Below are positions 9,375 through 18,725 of a stretch of DNA of 63,416 bases, one piece after another. Made by a program: the position numbers and the translations under genes. The notes beneath the pieces are model-generated. The model was not told where the DNA came from, did no database searches, and saw only the letters and a list, made by a program, of their open reading frames with translations. Positions within the stretch are counted from its first letter, which is position 1. Each line of letters starts with the position of its first letter. Location: assembly GCA_947176965.1 (NCBI GenBank), contig CAMWSU010000006.1, positions 1 through 63,416 of the forward strand, read 5' to 3'. The stretch comes from an uncultured Lachnospiraceae bacterium (lineage in GTDB: Bacteria > Bacillota > Clostridia > Lachnospirales > Lachnospiraceae).

Positions 9375-9410
9375 ACAGCTCAGACCGAAAGCACGGTCTG
9401 AGCTGTTTGT
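9375..9410. terminator. Bidirectional terminator between cls and MATE gene
   Basis: A 13-bp perfect stem ACAGCTCAGACCG / CGGTCTGAGCTGT (9375-9387 and 9394-9406) with a 6-base loop sits between the two converging genes, with a T-rich tail on the plus side. Confidence 0.85.
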
Positions 9411-9415
9411 GTTCC

Positions 9416-10843
9416 TTAGACAATATTGCTTTCTGCGTGTCCGGGATTGTCAGCCGTGTCAAGCTCCCGAAAGGTCAAAGCGATGATCACAGCGGAAACG
9501 ATCGCCGTCAAAATATCCGATACGGGCATGGAATAAAGTACGCCGTTGAGTCCCCAAAATCGCGGCAGTAATAATGCGAAACCGACACCGAACAGGATCT
9601 CGCGGACCATGGACAGGGCAGTGGAAGCGGCTGCTTTTCCCATTGCCTGTAAAAAGATAAATGCAGCTTTATTGATGCAGGCGAGGATCAGCATACATAG
9701 ATAAATGCGAAAGGCTTTTATCGCAAAATCTGTATAATAAGCGCTTTCGTTTGCCGCACCGAATATCGCGATCAGTTGTTTCGGCATAAGCTCTACGATC
9801 AGAAATGCGATCGCGCCGACGGCGGCCTCAAAGAGAAGAAGCCTCGTAAATAATTTTTTCACACGTGGTTTTAGTCCTGCGCCCATGTTAAATCCTACGA
9901 TTGGAATACAGCCTGCCGCCATCCCCACAACAATCGAAATGACAATTTGGAAGAATTTCATGACGATTCCCACAACAGCCATCGGAATCTGCGCGTATTG
10001 CTCCTGACCGAATATGGGATCGATCGCGCCGTAATGACGGATCATATTGTTGATCGCCGCCATTGCTGCCACAAGGGATATTTGGGAAAGAAAGCTGCAG
10101 ATACCCAGTGTCAGCGAGCGTTTTACAATGCCCGATTTCAAGCGGAATGCGGCTTTTGAGAGGCGTACGGTTTTTGTATGCGCAAGATACCAAACGGCAA
10201 GGATTGCCGTGACAATCTGACCGAATACCGTTGCAACGGCAGCGCCCATCATTCCCCATTTGAATACAAAAATAAAAATCGGGTCGAGGATGATGTTGAT
10301 GACGGCGCCCGCGAGCGTGGAGACCATTGCAAATTTAGGGCTTCCGTCCGCGCGGATAACCGGATTCATCGCCTGCCCGAACATATAGAACGGAATGCCC
10401 AGAGAAATATAGAAGAAATATTCCTTTGAGTGGCGGAAGGTCTCTGCATTTACGGTGCCTCCGAACATGGAAATGATCGGCTCCTGAAAAAGCAGGTAAA
10501 CGGCGCATAAGAAAATACCGCCGGCGACTGTCAGTACGATGGCGTTACCGACACTTTTTTCCGCATCCTCAGGATGCTTTTTTCCCAGACTTAAGCTGAC
10601 AAACGCGCAGCAGCCGTCCCCGATCATAACGGCGATGGCCAAAGCAATGACCGTCAGCGGGAATACGACTGTGTTGGCGGCATTGCCATAGGAGCCAAGA
10701 TAATCGGCGTTGGCGATAAAAATCTGATCCACAATATTGTACAGTGCCCCGACAAGCAGCGAAATAATGCAGGGAATGGAATATTTGCGCATGAGTCTGC
10801 CGATTTGGTCTGTGGCAAGAAGGGATTGGTTTGTTTGTTCCAT
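9416..10843 (-). CDS. MATE family efflux transporter
   Basis: A 475-residue multidrug and toxin extrusion-type carrier with about 12 hydrophobic segments (for example IPCIISLLVGALYNIVDQIF, VVFPLTVIALAIAVMIGDG). It is expected to export cationic compounds with Na+ or H+. The start is at 10843 with a GGAGG ribosome site 7 bases upstream (10851-10855 on the plus strand). The frame stays open far upstream, but that region is a leader (see hairpin and promoter entries), not protein. The leader suggests expression controlled by attenuation. Confidence 0.9.
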   Translation of the reverse strand: MEQTNQSLLATDQIGRLMRKYSIPCIISLLVGALYNIVDQIFIANADYLGSYGNAANTVVFPLTVIALAIAVMIGDGCCAFVSLSLGKKHPEDAEKSVGNAIVLTVAGGIFLCAVYLLFQEPIISMFGGTVNAETFRHSKEYFFYISLGIPFYMFGQAMNPVIRADGSPKFAMVSTLAGAVINIILDPIFIFVFKWGMMGAAVATVFGQIVTAILAVWYLAHTKTVRLSKAAFRLKSGIVKRSLTLGICSFLSQISLVAAMAAINNMIRHYGAIDPIFGQEQYAQIPMAVVGIVMKFFQIVISIVVGMAAGCIPIVGFNMGAGLKPRVKKLFTRLLLFEAAVGAIAFLIVELMPKQLIAIFGAANESAYYTDFAIKAFRIYLCMLILACINKAAFIFLQAMGKAAASTALSMVREILFGVGFALLLPRFWGLNGVLYSMPVSDILTAIVSAVIIALTFRELDTADNPGHAESNIV

Positions 10844-10931
10844 GATACTACCTCCAATGAAATTGATAGGAGTCTTTTTTAGGAAAGCTGCCATAACCCA
10901 TAATTCGCGCAGCACAGATGCTGCCATGCAA

Positions 10932-10969
10932 AAAAGGTGTAAATCCATCTGTCTGGATTTACACCTTTT
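10932..10969 (-). promoter_or_regulatory. Leader hairpin (attenuator-like) upstream of MATE gene
   Basis: In the leftward transcript a 16-bp perfect stem (plus-strand arms 10932-10947 and 10954-10969) is followed by a T-run, which is the shape of an intrinsic terminator. It lies about 90 bases before the MATE start and just after the promoter. A start codon in the descending arm opens a short frame (MDLHLFCMAAS...) in phase with the transporter. This fits ribosome- or ligand-controlled attenuation; the signal is unknown. Confidence 0.65.
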
Positions 10970-10987
10970 GGCTACGCGATCGATGGT

Positions 10988-11017
10988 ATTATAACGCATT
11001 ATTTTTTGAAATGTCAA
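10988..11017 (-). promoter_or_regulatory. Promoter of the MATE gene
   Basis: On the minus strand a perfect -35 TTGACA (11012-11017) and a perfect -10 TATAAT (10988-10993) are separated by 18 bases. Transcription would begin near 10981 and give a leader of about 138 bases before the start codon at 10843. Confidence 0.85.
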
Positions 11018-11153
11018 ATGATTTTTTTGCAGTCGGTGCAATCCGTAAAGAACAGACACATTGATAACTTTCATCTCTCTCTTTTCTTATCCGCAAAATT
11101 GGAGTATACTATATAAATGGAGCAAAATGCGTGACAGAAAGGCAGGCAATGGC

Positions 11154-11474
11154 ATGGACTGTACGACTGCAGAACGCAAGATCAGCCTTTTCCTGGCAGG
11201 GGAGCTGGATGAGCGCGATACAGAAGAATTTGTCGGACATATTGAGCAATGCGGGGCGTGTATGGAGGAGCTTGCCATTCAGTATCTGATCAGTGAAGGG
11301 ATGCATCGTTTAGAGGACGGCGGCGCGTTTGACCTGAATAAAGAGCTGAAGGAAATGCTGCTTTGGACGAAGAAACGCGTGCGCAGGCAGAAGCGATTGG
11401 ATCTGGTGCTGTTTTGCGCGGAGATCGCTGCGGTGGCAGGTTCTTTTTTGCTTTCTTTTTTTGTGTTGTATTAA
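11154..11474 (+). CDS. Small zinc-finger membrane protein, anti-sigma-like
   Basis: The 106-residue protein has an N-terminal zf-HC2-type motif (HIEQCGACMEEL, i.e. HxxxCxxC, about residues 30-41) and one C-terminal membrane segment (LFCAEIAAVAGSFLLSFFVLY). This is the layout of short ZAS anti-sigma factors, but no sigma factor gene is adjacent, so its partner is unknown. The start at 11154 follows AGAAAGG; an in-frame ATG at 11127 would add nine residues. It ends 41 bases before polA. Confidence 0.7.
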   Translation: MDCTTAERKISLFLAGELDERDTEEFVGHIEQCGACMEELAIQYLISEGMHRLEDGGAFDLNKELKEMLLWTKKRVRRQKRLDLVLFCAEIAAVAGSFLLSFFVLY

Positions 11475-11515
11475 GAGGAATATAGGCATTCCCATAGAAA
11501 GGGTTTCTTTGTAAA

Positions 11516-14254
11516 ATGAGTGAAAAAATTGTATTGATAGATGGACATAGTATCTTAAACCGGGCGTTTTACGGCGTGCCGGACTTAACGAACCGGGAAG
11601 GGCTGCACACGAATGCAGTCTACGGTTTTTTGAATATTATGTTTAAGATTCTGGAGGAGGAACAGCCGGAGTATTTAACAGTTGCGTTCGATGTGCATGC
11701 GCCGACGTTCCGCCATGAGATTTACGCGGAGTATAAGGGAACGAGAAAACCGATGCCGGATGAGCTGCGCCAGCAGGTGCCCGTCATGAAAGAGCTGCTC
11801 GCGGCAATGAATATCTGCCTTGTGGAGCAGGCGGGGTTAGAGGCGGATGATCTGCTCGGCACGATCGCGAAAAAAGCACAGGAACGGGGCATGGAGGTAT
11901 CGCTTGTATCCGGTGACCGCGATCTGCTGCAGGTTGCTTCCGAGCATATCAAGGTGCGCATTCCCAAGACCAAGGGCGCAAGGACCGAGGTGGAGGATTA
12001 TTATGCGGCGGATGTGGAAGCCGCTTATCAGGTGACGCCGCAGGGCTTCATCGACCTGAAAGCGCTCATGGGCGATACGGCGGATAATATTCCGGGTGTG
12101 CCGAAGGTCGGGCAGAAAACGGCGACGGACTTAATGGTGCGATACGGATCGCTGGACAATATTTATGCGCATGTCGATGAGATCGAGAAAAAAAGTATCC
12201 GCGAGAGCCTAAAGGAGAACCGTGCGCTTGCGGATCTGAGCAAAACGCTTGCGACCATTAACATGAATGCGGAGTTTCCGTATGATCTGGAGTCTGCGCG
12301 GGTCGGCGAGTTTTATAACGAACAGTCCTATGCGTATTTCAAACGGCTTGGATTTAAGCAGTATCTTTCGCGCTTTTCGGATTCTCAGACCGGAAAAGAG
12401 GAGAGGGATGCTGCGGTTTGCTGTGTGATGAAGGAGCTTACAAGCATTTCGGAGCTTGATAAGGTGCTTGCCGAGGCAAAAGCACGGGAGGCGGTTTCCA
12501 TTGCCTATGCGGGCTTTCCGAAGGATGCATCGGGCATGACAAGCGGTGCGGACGGACAGCTTACGCTTGATTTTGCAGCGCATGAAGAGCAGCTTGTCAT
12601 GGTGCTGGTGACGGATGCGGAACACGCATGGCTTGTGCGTACGCCGGCTTTTACGGCAGGGGTGATCCGTGAACGATTCGGCACGCTTGCGGAGGACAAC
12701 GAAAAGGTAAAACTCATTGCGTTTGACTGTAAAGAGCTTTATCCGCTGCTTGCACTCGGAAATGCGCGTACCTCAGCGGATGTGAGCGATCATTTTTTTG
12801 ATACCAAGCTAGCCGCGTATCTCCTGAATCCGTTAAAAAACGATTATGAGCCGCAGGATGTCGCCGTGGAATACGCGGGGATGAATATGGCGGGGTATGC
12901 GGAGCGGTTTATAAAGCTGTCTGAAAGGGAGGCTTTGGAGAAGAAGCAGAAAGAATATACCGCTTATCTGTGCGATGTGGCGCAGACGGGATTTTTGGCA
13001 TATCCGAAGCTGAAAGCGAAACTGGAGGATACCCGGATGGACGGGCTGTTTCGTGATATTGAGATGCCGCTTTCCTACGTGCTGTACGATATGGAGGAGG
13101 CGGGAATCCGTATCCGTCCGGAGGAGCTGAAAGCGTACGGGGATACGCTGGCAGAGCGAATCTCCGTCTTAGAGCAGCAGATTTACGATCAGGCGGGGGA
13201 AGCGTTTAATATCAATTCACCGAAGCAGCTCGGTGAGATTTTATTTGATAAGCTGCATATGAAGGGCGGCAAAAAGACAAAAACGGGATATTCCACGGCA
13301 GCGGATGTATTGGAGAAGCTTGCCGAGGACCATCCGATCGTGAAGGATGTATTGGAATATCGCGGGCTTGCCAAACTGAAATCAACGTATGCCGACGGGC
13401 TTGGCGGCTGTGTGGATGAGAATGACCGCATTCATACGACCTTTAATCAAACGATCACGGCGACCGGAAGGATCAGCTCAACGGAGCCGAATCTGCAGAA
13501 TATCCCGATGCGGACGGAGCTCGGCAGACTGATCCGAAAGTGCTTTATCCCCAAAGACGGATATTTGTCTATGGATGCGGATTATTCCCAGATCGAGCTG
13601 CGGATACTCGCGCATATGTCGGGCGATGACGAGCTGATCGAGGCGTATCATCAAGAGCAGGATATTCACCGCATTACGGCTGCGAAAGTGTTTCATACGC
13701 CGTTTGAGGAGGTCACGGATTTGCAGCGGCGCAATGCGAAGGCGGTCAATTTCGGCATTGTGTACGGCATCAGTTCCTTCGGCTTAAGTCAGGATTTAAG
13801 CATCAGCAGGCAGGAGGCATCCGCCTATATCGAGCAGTATTTTGCAACCTATCCGTCCATCAAGGCGTTTTTGGATCATGCAGTTTCGGAGGCAAAAAAG
13901 AACGGGTACAGCACGACCATGTACGGGCGGCGGAGACCGATCCCGGAGCTGAAATCCTCCAATTTCATGCAGCGGCAGTTCGGCGAGCGTGTCGCCATGA
14001 ACGCGCCGATTCAGGGAACGGCGGCGGATATTATGAAGCTTGCCATGATCCATGTATTTGACAGGCTGCGGGCGGAAAAGCTGAAATCCAGACTGATCCT
14101 ACAGATTCATGATGAGCTTTTGATCGAGACGGCGCCGGAGGAGGAAGCAAGTGTACGCGAGATTCTTTCGGGTGAGATGCAGCGCGCGGCGGATTTGTCC
14201 GTTGCGCTGGCGGTGGACCTTCATACCGGGACAAACTGGTACGAGGCAAAATAA
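11516..14254 (+). CDS. polA: DNA polymerase I
   Basis: Repair and Okazaki-fragment polymerase of 912 residues. The N-terminal 290 residues are the 5'-3' exonuclease (IDGHSILNRAFYG, VSGDRDLLQ, GDTADNIPGVPKVGQKTA). The middle domain lacks the Asp/Glu residues of a working 3'-5' exonuclease, so it is probably a structural remnant as in many Firmicutes. The C-terminal polymerase has motif A (DADYSQIELRILAHMSGD), motif B (RRNAKAVNFGIVYGIS) and motif C (QIHDELLIE). coaE follows after a hairpin-filled gap, an arrangement common in Clostridia. Confidence 0.97.
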   Translation: MSEKIVLIDGHSILNRAFYGVPDLTNREGLHTNAVYGFLNIMFKILEEEQPEYLTVAFDVHAPTFRHEIYAEYKGTRKPMPDELRQQVPVMKELLAAMNICLVEQAGLEADDLLGTIAKKAQERGMEVSLVSGDRDLLQVASEHIKVRIPKTKGARTEVEDYYAADVEAAYQVTPQGFIDLKALMGDTADNIPGVPKVGQKTATDLMVRYGSLDNIYAHVDEIEKKSIRESLKENRALADLSKTLATINMNAEFPYDLESARVGEFYNEQSYAYFKRLGFKQYLSRFSDSQTGKEERDAAVCCVMKELTSISELDKVLAEAKAREAVSIAYAGFPKDASGMTSGADGQLTLDFAAHEEQLVMVLVTDAEHAWLVRTPAFTAGVIRERFGTLAEDNEKVKLIAFDCKELYPLLALGNARTSADVSDHFFDTKLAAYLLNPLKNDYEPQDVAVEYAGMNMAGYAERFIKLSEREALEKKQKEYTAYLCDVAQTGFLAYPKLKAKLEDTRMDGLFRDIEMPLSYVLYDMEEAGIRIRPEELKAYGDTLAERISVLEQQIYDQAGEAFNINSPKQLGEILFDKLHMKGGKKTKTGYSTAADVLEKLAEDHPIVKDVLEYRGLAKLKSTYADGLGGCVDENDRIHTTFNQTITATGRISSTEPNLQNIPMRTELGRLIRKCFIPKDGYLSMDADYSQIELRILAHMSGDDELIEAYHQEQDIHRITAAKVFHTPFEEVTDLQRRNAKAVNFGIVYGISSFGLSQDLSISRQEASAYIEQYFATYPSIKAFLDHAVSEAKKNGYSTTMYGRRRPIPELKSSNFMQRQFGERVAMNAPIQGTAADIMKLAMIHVFDRLRAEKLKSRLILQIHDELLIETAPEEEASVREILSGEMQRAADLSVALAVDLHTGTNWYEAK

Positions 14255-14305
14255 GATTTCGCTGAAGCGAAAATCTTACAAAGAATTTGCCTTTGGCAAA
14301 TTCTT
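14253..14305 (+). repeat. Two adjacent short hairpins between polA and coaE
   Basis: Two palindromes lie one after the other: 14253-14277 (AAGATTTCGC / GCGAAAATCTT) and 14281-14305 (AAGAATTTGCC / GGCAAATTCTT). The first begins inside the polA stop codon. Neither has a T-run, so they look more like dispersed intergenic hairpins than terminators. Related palindromes occur at 18274 and 52593. Confidence 0.7.
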
Positions 14306-14367
14306 TCGAGACCGGGAAAATTCCCAAACGTGTTGATTGTAAATCATGTAATAAAGGAAATCGGGAT

Positions 14368-14973
14368 ATGAAAATCATCGGAATCACGGGAGGCGTGGGC
14401 GCCGGAAAATCCATGCTTCTTGCCTACATAGAAAGTCATTATCCATGCAGGGTGATCTATGCGGACTTAGCAGCGAAGCAGCTTCAGGAAAAAGGCAGTG
14501 ACTGTTATAGTCAATTAGTTGAACTGCTCGGAGAAAGCGTGCTTTGCGAGGACCTAAGCATTGATAAGCAAAAAATGGCGCAGCGTATTTTTGAGAATGA
14601 CCGGCTGCTTGCCGAAGTCAATGCCATCCTTCATCCGGCAGTAAAGCGGTATATTTTATCGGAGATCAAAAAAGAACAGGCTGCGGGGCAGGTGGATTAT
14701 TTTTTCATTGAAGCGGCGCTCCTGATCGAGGAGCATTATGATGAGATCTGCGACGAGCTTTGGTATATTTACGCGGACGAGCCGATGCGCAGGAAGCGGC
14801 TCATCCGCGCACGCGGATATGCGGAAACGAAGACGGACGCGATCATGAAAAGTCAGCTTAAGGAGGAAGTGTTTCGCAGGAATTGTCAGGTTGTCATTGA
14901 CAACAGCGGGACGCCGGAGGATGCGTATAAACAGATCGATATGCAATTAGGAGGGAGAGAGCGTGGACTTTAG
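14368..14973 (+). CDS. coaE: Dephospho-CoA kinase
   Basis: Last step of CoA synthesis, phosphorylating the ribose 3'-OH of dephospho-CoA. The P-loop is GITGGVGAGKSMLL (residues 5-18); YADLAAKQL and the lid region MRRKRLIRARGY also match the family. 201 residues, the typical length. I chose 14368, next to AAAGGAAATCGGGAT, not the ATG at 14287, which lies inside the hairpin region. It overlaps the next gene by 11 bases. Confidence 0.93.
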   Translation: MKIIGITGGVGAGKSMLLAYIESHYPCRVIYADLAAKQLQEKGSDCYSQLVELLGESVLCEDLSIDKQKMAQRIFENDRLLAEVNAILHPAVKRYILSEIKKEQAAGQVDYFFIEAALLIEEHYDEICDELWYIYADEPMRRKRLIRARGYAETKTDAIMKSQLKEEVFRRNCQVVIDNSGTPEDAYKQIDMQLGGRERGL

Positions 14974-17365
14974 TAAACATGCCGCACAGACGGTATTCGG
15001 CTTGGATATTGGGACAAGGAGCATTGTCGGTACGGTAGGTTACCGTTCAGGCGACCAGTTCATTGTGATCGCGCAAAAATCGGTGGAGCATGAAACGCGT
15101 GCCATGTTGGACGGACAGATTCACGACATCGCACAGGTCGGTGCCACGATCTCATACGTAAAGGATGAACTGCAAAAAAGTACGGGGCTCACATTGACGG
15201 ATGTGTGTATCGCAGCCGCAGGACGCGTTCTGCGCACGGAGAGGGTGCGCGTCGGCATTGATTACGAGGAAGAGCATGACGTCACCGAGGAGGATATTTA
15301 CGGCTTGGAGGCGCTCGGCGTGGAAAAGGCATACCGCCAGTTTTCTGAGGAGAACGAGACGGAGATCCGCTTTTACTGCGTCGGTTCGACGGTGATCAAA
15401 TATTATTTGAACGATTATCCGATCGGAAATCTGGAAAATCACCGCGCACGTAAAATTGAGGTGGAGATGATCGCCACCTTTTTGCCGGATGAGGTTGTGG
15501 ACGGATTATATAAGGCGGTCGGGATCGCCGGATTACAGGTTGTGAATCTGACCCTGGAGCCGATCGCGGCGATACAGGTTGCAATCCCGCAGATGTATCG
15601 GATGCTCAATATCGCGCTTGTGGATGTCGGCGCGGGAACTTCTGATATTTCAATCACAAAAGAGGGCAGCATCGTCGCTTATGGCATGATACCGGTTGCC
15701 GGAGACTCATTGACCGAAGTGGTCGCTCAGCACTGTCTTGTGGATTTTAACACGGCGGAGCAGATCAAGCGCGGTATCTGTGAACAAGAGACCGTGACGT
15801 ACCGCGATATTATGGGCTTGGAGCAGACCATCACGAGAAAGGATGCGCTTTCGGTGCTGCAGGAGCGCATTGATACGATGGCGAAGCTGGCGGCGGAGAA
15901 GATCAAGGAGTTAAACGGCGGAAAATCGGTCAGCGCCGTGTTTGTCGTGGGCGGCGGCGGTAAGATCTTAGGCTATGAGGAGGCGCTCGCAAAAGAGCTT
16001 GACATTGTCAAGGAGCGTGTGGCGCTCCGTGGCGAGGAGGTCATGCAGAAGGTTCGTTTTGTGCAGGATGACATCACAAAAGATTCCCTGCTCGTCACGC
16101 CGATCGGTATTTGTCTTTGTTTTTATGAGCAGAGCAATCATTTCATCCATGTGACATTGAATCATAAGCGGGTGAAGCTCTATGATAATTCGCATCTGGC
16201 GGTGGTCGATGCGGCGATGCAGGCGGATTTTCCGAATGCCGATATGTTTCCGAAGCGCGGGGAGGAGCTGGTATTTGTGCTGGACGGAAAGCAGCGGCGC
16301 ATCCGCGGCGAGGCGGGCGAGGCGGCGGTCATCCATGTCAACGGAGCGCCTGCGGATATCACAACACCGATTCATGCGAACGATATGATCGACGTGGAGC
16401 CGTCTACGGCGGGCACACCCGCATCGTGTACAATCGGAAAACTGCCGGAATATCATGCGACGATCCGCATCCGTGTCAACGGGAAAGACATCGATCTTCC
16501 GAAATTCGCGGTAGTCAACGGTACGCTGCAGTCGGAATATTATGAGATTGCGCAGAATGACGTGATCGAGATCAATAACTATTATACCGTGGAGCAGCTC
16601 AAAAAGTTTTTAGAGCTGGAGAACAGCGGAATGCGTCTGGCGGTCAATCATATGCCGGCAGATGAGCAGACGCGCGTCTATGAGAATTTTTCCGTTGAGT
16701 GGGGCGAGGCGGCGGCAGATGTGTACGCCGGGGAAGCTGAGGGCGAGAGCTGGCTGACGGATGCCGAGCGCGCTGAGCGCGGTCTTGCAGCGCGAAAAGA
16801 GCAGGATGAGGATGCGTATTCAGGTGTGTCATATGCAGGGACGCCGCAGCGGACGGGCATGGGAACGTCGGCATGGCAGAGTGTGAACACAATGCAGTCG
16901 TCAGAGGGACGGGATTCTGAAGGAGAGCGTGCAGGGACGGCGAATGCCGAAACGCAGGCGGAATCAGGCGCAGGGACAGCGAATGTCGGAGTGCAGGCTT
17001 TTGACGGACAGAGTGCATCGACAGCGAATGTCGGAGCGCAGGCTTTTGACGGGCAGAGCGCATCGACAGCGAATGTCGGAGTGCAGGCATCGGCAGGACA
17101 GGGCGCAGGCACCGCACAGTCCAAAACGGCTGCAGGCGCAGGAGCAAACGCCGAGACAAAGACCGTTACGGTCATGGTTAACGGCGATCCTGTGATAATG
17201 AGGGGAAAAAAGAATTATATTTTTGTGGATGTGTTTGATTATATAGACTTTGATCTGTCCACACCGCACGGAAGCAGCGTTGTGACAAAACGCAACGGAG
17301 AAAATGCGGGTTATGTGGACGTGCTTGCGGAGGGCGACAGTCTGGAAATCTATTGGGAGAAATAA
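14963..17365 (+). CDS. FtsA-like cell division/actin-fold protein with long C-terminal extension
   Basis: Starts with GTG at 14963 after GGAGGGAGAGAGC. The N-terminal half is an FtsA/PilM-like actin-fold ATPase: VFGLDIGTRSIVGTVGY (phosphate 1), ALVDVGAGTSDISI (phosphate 2), VFVVGGGGKILGYEEAL (adenosine). Ordinary FtsA has about 400-450 residues; this protein has 800. The extension carries two related VNG-containing beta modules (about residues 490-530 and the last 70) separated by a low-complexity linker with three 15-residue repeats. The family is common in Lachnospiraceae. The role is probably in division or envelope assembly, inferred from FtsA. Confidence 0.8.
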   Translation: MDFSKHAAQTVFGLDIGTRSIVGTVGYRSGDQFIVIAQKSVEHETRAMLDGQIHDIAQVGATISYVKDELQKSTGLTLTDVCIAAAGRVLRTERVRVGIDYEEEHDVTEEDIYGLEALGVEKAYRQFSEENETEIRFYCVGSTVIKYYLNDYPIGNLENHRARKIEVEMIATFLPDEVVDGLYKAVGIAGLQVVNLTLEPIAAIQVAIPQMYRMLNIALVDVGAGTSDISITKEGSIVAYGMIPVAGDSLTEVVAQHCLVDFNTAEQIKRGICEQETVTYRDIMGLEQTITRKDALSVLQERIDTMAKLAAEKIKELNGGKSVSAVFVVGGGGKILGYEEALAKELDIVKERVALRGEEVMQKVRFVQDDITKDSLLVTPIGICLCFYEQSNHFIHVTLNHKRVKLYDNSHLAVVDAAMQADFPNADMFPKRGEELVFVLDGKQRRIRGEAGEAAVIHVNGAPADITTPIHANDMIDVEPSTAGTPASCTIGKLPEYHATIRIRVNGKDIDLPKFAVVNGTLQSEYYEIAQNDVIEINNYYTVEQLKKFLELENSGMRLAVNHMPADEQTRVYENFSVEWGEAAADVYAGEAEGESWLTDAERAERGLAARKEQDEDAYSGVSYAGTPQRTGMGTSAWQSVNTMQSSEGRDSEGERAGTANAETQAESGAGTANVGVQAFDGQSASTANVGAQAFDGQSASTANVGVQASAGQGAGTAQSKTAAGAGANAETKTVTVMVNGDPVIMRGKKNYIFVDVFDYIDFDLSTPHGSSVVTKRNGENAGYVDVLAEGDSLEIYWEK
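16973..17107 (+). repeat. Three 45-bp in-frame repeats
   Basis: Three tandem copies of a 45-base unit encode variants of GTANVGVQAFDGQSA within the linker of the FtsA-like protein. The first two copies are nearly identical and the third has drifted. A more degenerate copy may precede them (TANAETQAES). Such units expand and contract easily between strains. Confidence 0.85.
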
Positions 17366-17415
17366 CTGTGACAGTCACCACGAATGAGAAGTACGGAAAG
17401 GTACGGTTAACATAA

Positions 17416-18213
17416 ATGAGAATGTGCAGTATTGCCAGCGGAAGCAGCGGGAATTGTATTTATGTCGGCTCAGAGAGCACACACCTGCTTGTGGACGCGG
17501 GCATCAGCGGTAAAAAAACGATAGAGGGTGTGGAGTCGCTCGGGATATCCATGCAGGATATTGATGGTATTGTGATCACGCATGAGCATAACGATCATGT
17601 GAGCGGCCTGGGAGTGCTTGCGAGAAAGTACGGTCTGCCGATCTACGCCACGGCAGGAACGATCCGGGCGATCCGGAGAATGGAAAGTCTGGGGGAGATT
17701 GACGAATCCTTATTTCAGACGATCCAGAAGCAGGAAAAATTTACGATAAAGGACATCACGGTGAATACGCTGCCCATCTCCCATGATGCGGCGGATCCGG
17801 TTGCATACAAATTTTCCTGCGACGGCAGAAGAATGGCGGTTGTGACAGATCTTGGCAAGTATGATGAGGTGACAACAGCGTCCTTACAGCGGATGGATGC
17901 CATTCTCATAGAGGCGAACCATGACATCCGCATGCTGGAGGTGGGCCCATATCCGTATCCGCTGAAACAAAGGATATTAGGGGACAGAGGACATTTATGC
18001 AACGAGGCATCCGGACAATTGTTATGCGCGCTTCTGCACGATCATATGAAGACGATCATGCTCGGACATTTGAGCAAAGAAAATAATCTGCCGGAGCTTG
18101 CTTACGAGACCGTGCGCTTGGAGATCACGAACGGGGATCATCCGTATCAGGCGGATGATTTTCGGATTTTGGTCGCTAAGCGGAGCGAGCCGTCCGAGGT
18201 GATAGAGGTATAA
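17416..18213 (+). CDS. MBL-fold metallo-hydrolase, WalJ/YycJ-like
   Basis: A 265-residue metallo-beta-lactamase-fold hydrolase. It has the family start CSIASGSSGNCIYV, the metal motif THEHNDHVSG (HxHxDH), a further His in LPISHDA, and the Asp in VVTDLG. These match the YycJ/WalJ group, linked to cell-wall and DNA-repair phenotypes in Firmicutes. The usual WalRK neighbours are absent here, so the assignment rests on sequence. It follows the FtsA-like gene by 50 bases. Confidence 0.85.
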   Translation: MRMCSIASGSSGNCIYVGSESTHLLVDAGISGKKTIEGVESLGISMQDIDGIVITHEHNDHVSGLGVLARKYGLPIYATAGTIRAIRRMESLGEIDESLFQTIQKQEKFTIKDITVNTLPISHDAADPVAYKFSCDGRRMAVVTDLGKYDEVTTASLQRMDAILIEANHDIRMLEVGPYPYPLKQRILGDRGHLCNEASGQLLCALLHDHMKTIMLGHLSKENNLPELAYETVRLEITNGDHPYQADDFRILVAKRSEPSEVIEV

Positions 18214-18273
18214 AAAAATAAGGATTTTCTAAAGTCGGAAAGTACCCGACTAAGAAACTCTAATTATTCTTGA

Positions 18274-18295
18274 AAGAATCCGCAGGCGGATTCTT
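18274..18295 (+). repeat. Intergenic hairpin AAGAATCCGC-type
   Basis: A perfect 22-base palindrome-like hairpin (AAGAATCCGC / GCGGATTCTT around AG). It is very close to the hairpin at 52593-52614 and similar in plan to 14281-14305. Confidence 0.7.
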
Positions 18296-18324
18296 CAATG
18301 AATGCAGAGAGGGGAATCAGCCGT

Positions 18325-18663
18325 ATGAAGAAGCGTAAAGAAATTGCGGGATTTCGAAAGGGAAGAGCGTTGAATTATTCCACATCCGTGACGGCGACAA
18401 AGGGAGAACAGGCCACAATATGGCTGTGTGCGCTGTTGGTTATGTGCGTTGTCCTTGCGGCGTTGTTCGTGTTTAAAAGCATACTTGCGTTGTTTCTTTC
18501 CGTCTTTGGGGGAATTCTGCTGCTGTTTGGTGTGATGCTTTTTTGTGTGTTCCGGTCGAAGCACAGGGAGGAACGCTTACAGAACACCGTCACATCAAAT
18601 GGAAAAGTGGATGAGGCATGGAACAATTTGCCGGGAAAGGATCAACGATCCGATCAGTGGTAA
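18325..18663 (+). CDS. Small membrane protein of unknown function
   Basis: The 112-residue protein has a basic N-terminus followed by two hydrophobic segments (TIWLCALLVMCVVLAALFVF and LALFLSVFGGILLLFGVMLF) and a charged tail. No family is recognised. The start at 18325 follows GAGAGGGGAATC; an in-frame ATG at 18298 lies just downstream of the hairpin and is less likely. Confidence 0.6.
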   Translation: MKKRKEIAGFRKGRALNYSTSVTATKGEQATIWLCALLVMCVVLAALFVFKSILALFLSVFGGILLLFGVMLFCVFRSKHREERLQNTVTSNGKVDEAWNNLPGKDQRSDQW

Positions 18664-18725
18664 ATCGATCAAATAGAACAACGATAAAATGGAATGTCTG
18701 CTGAAGCAGACAGATGGGAGTAAAA

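Noticed and set aside
9416-11074. Longer N-terminus for the MATE protein up to 11074
   Set aside because: The extra 77 codons cover the promoter and attenuator hairpin; the GGAGG site before 10843 decides the start.
16644-17195. Long open frames on the minus strand and in a second plus frame over the FtsA-like linker
   Set aside because: They come from the repetitive, GC-rich 45-bp repeats of the real gene, lack ribosome sites and read as low-complexity protein.
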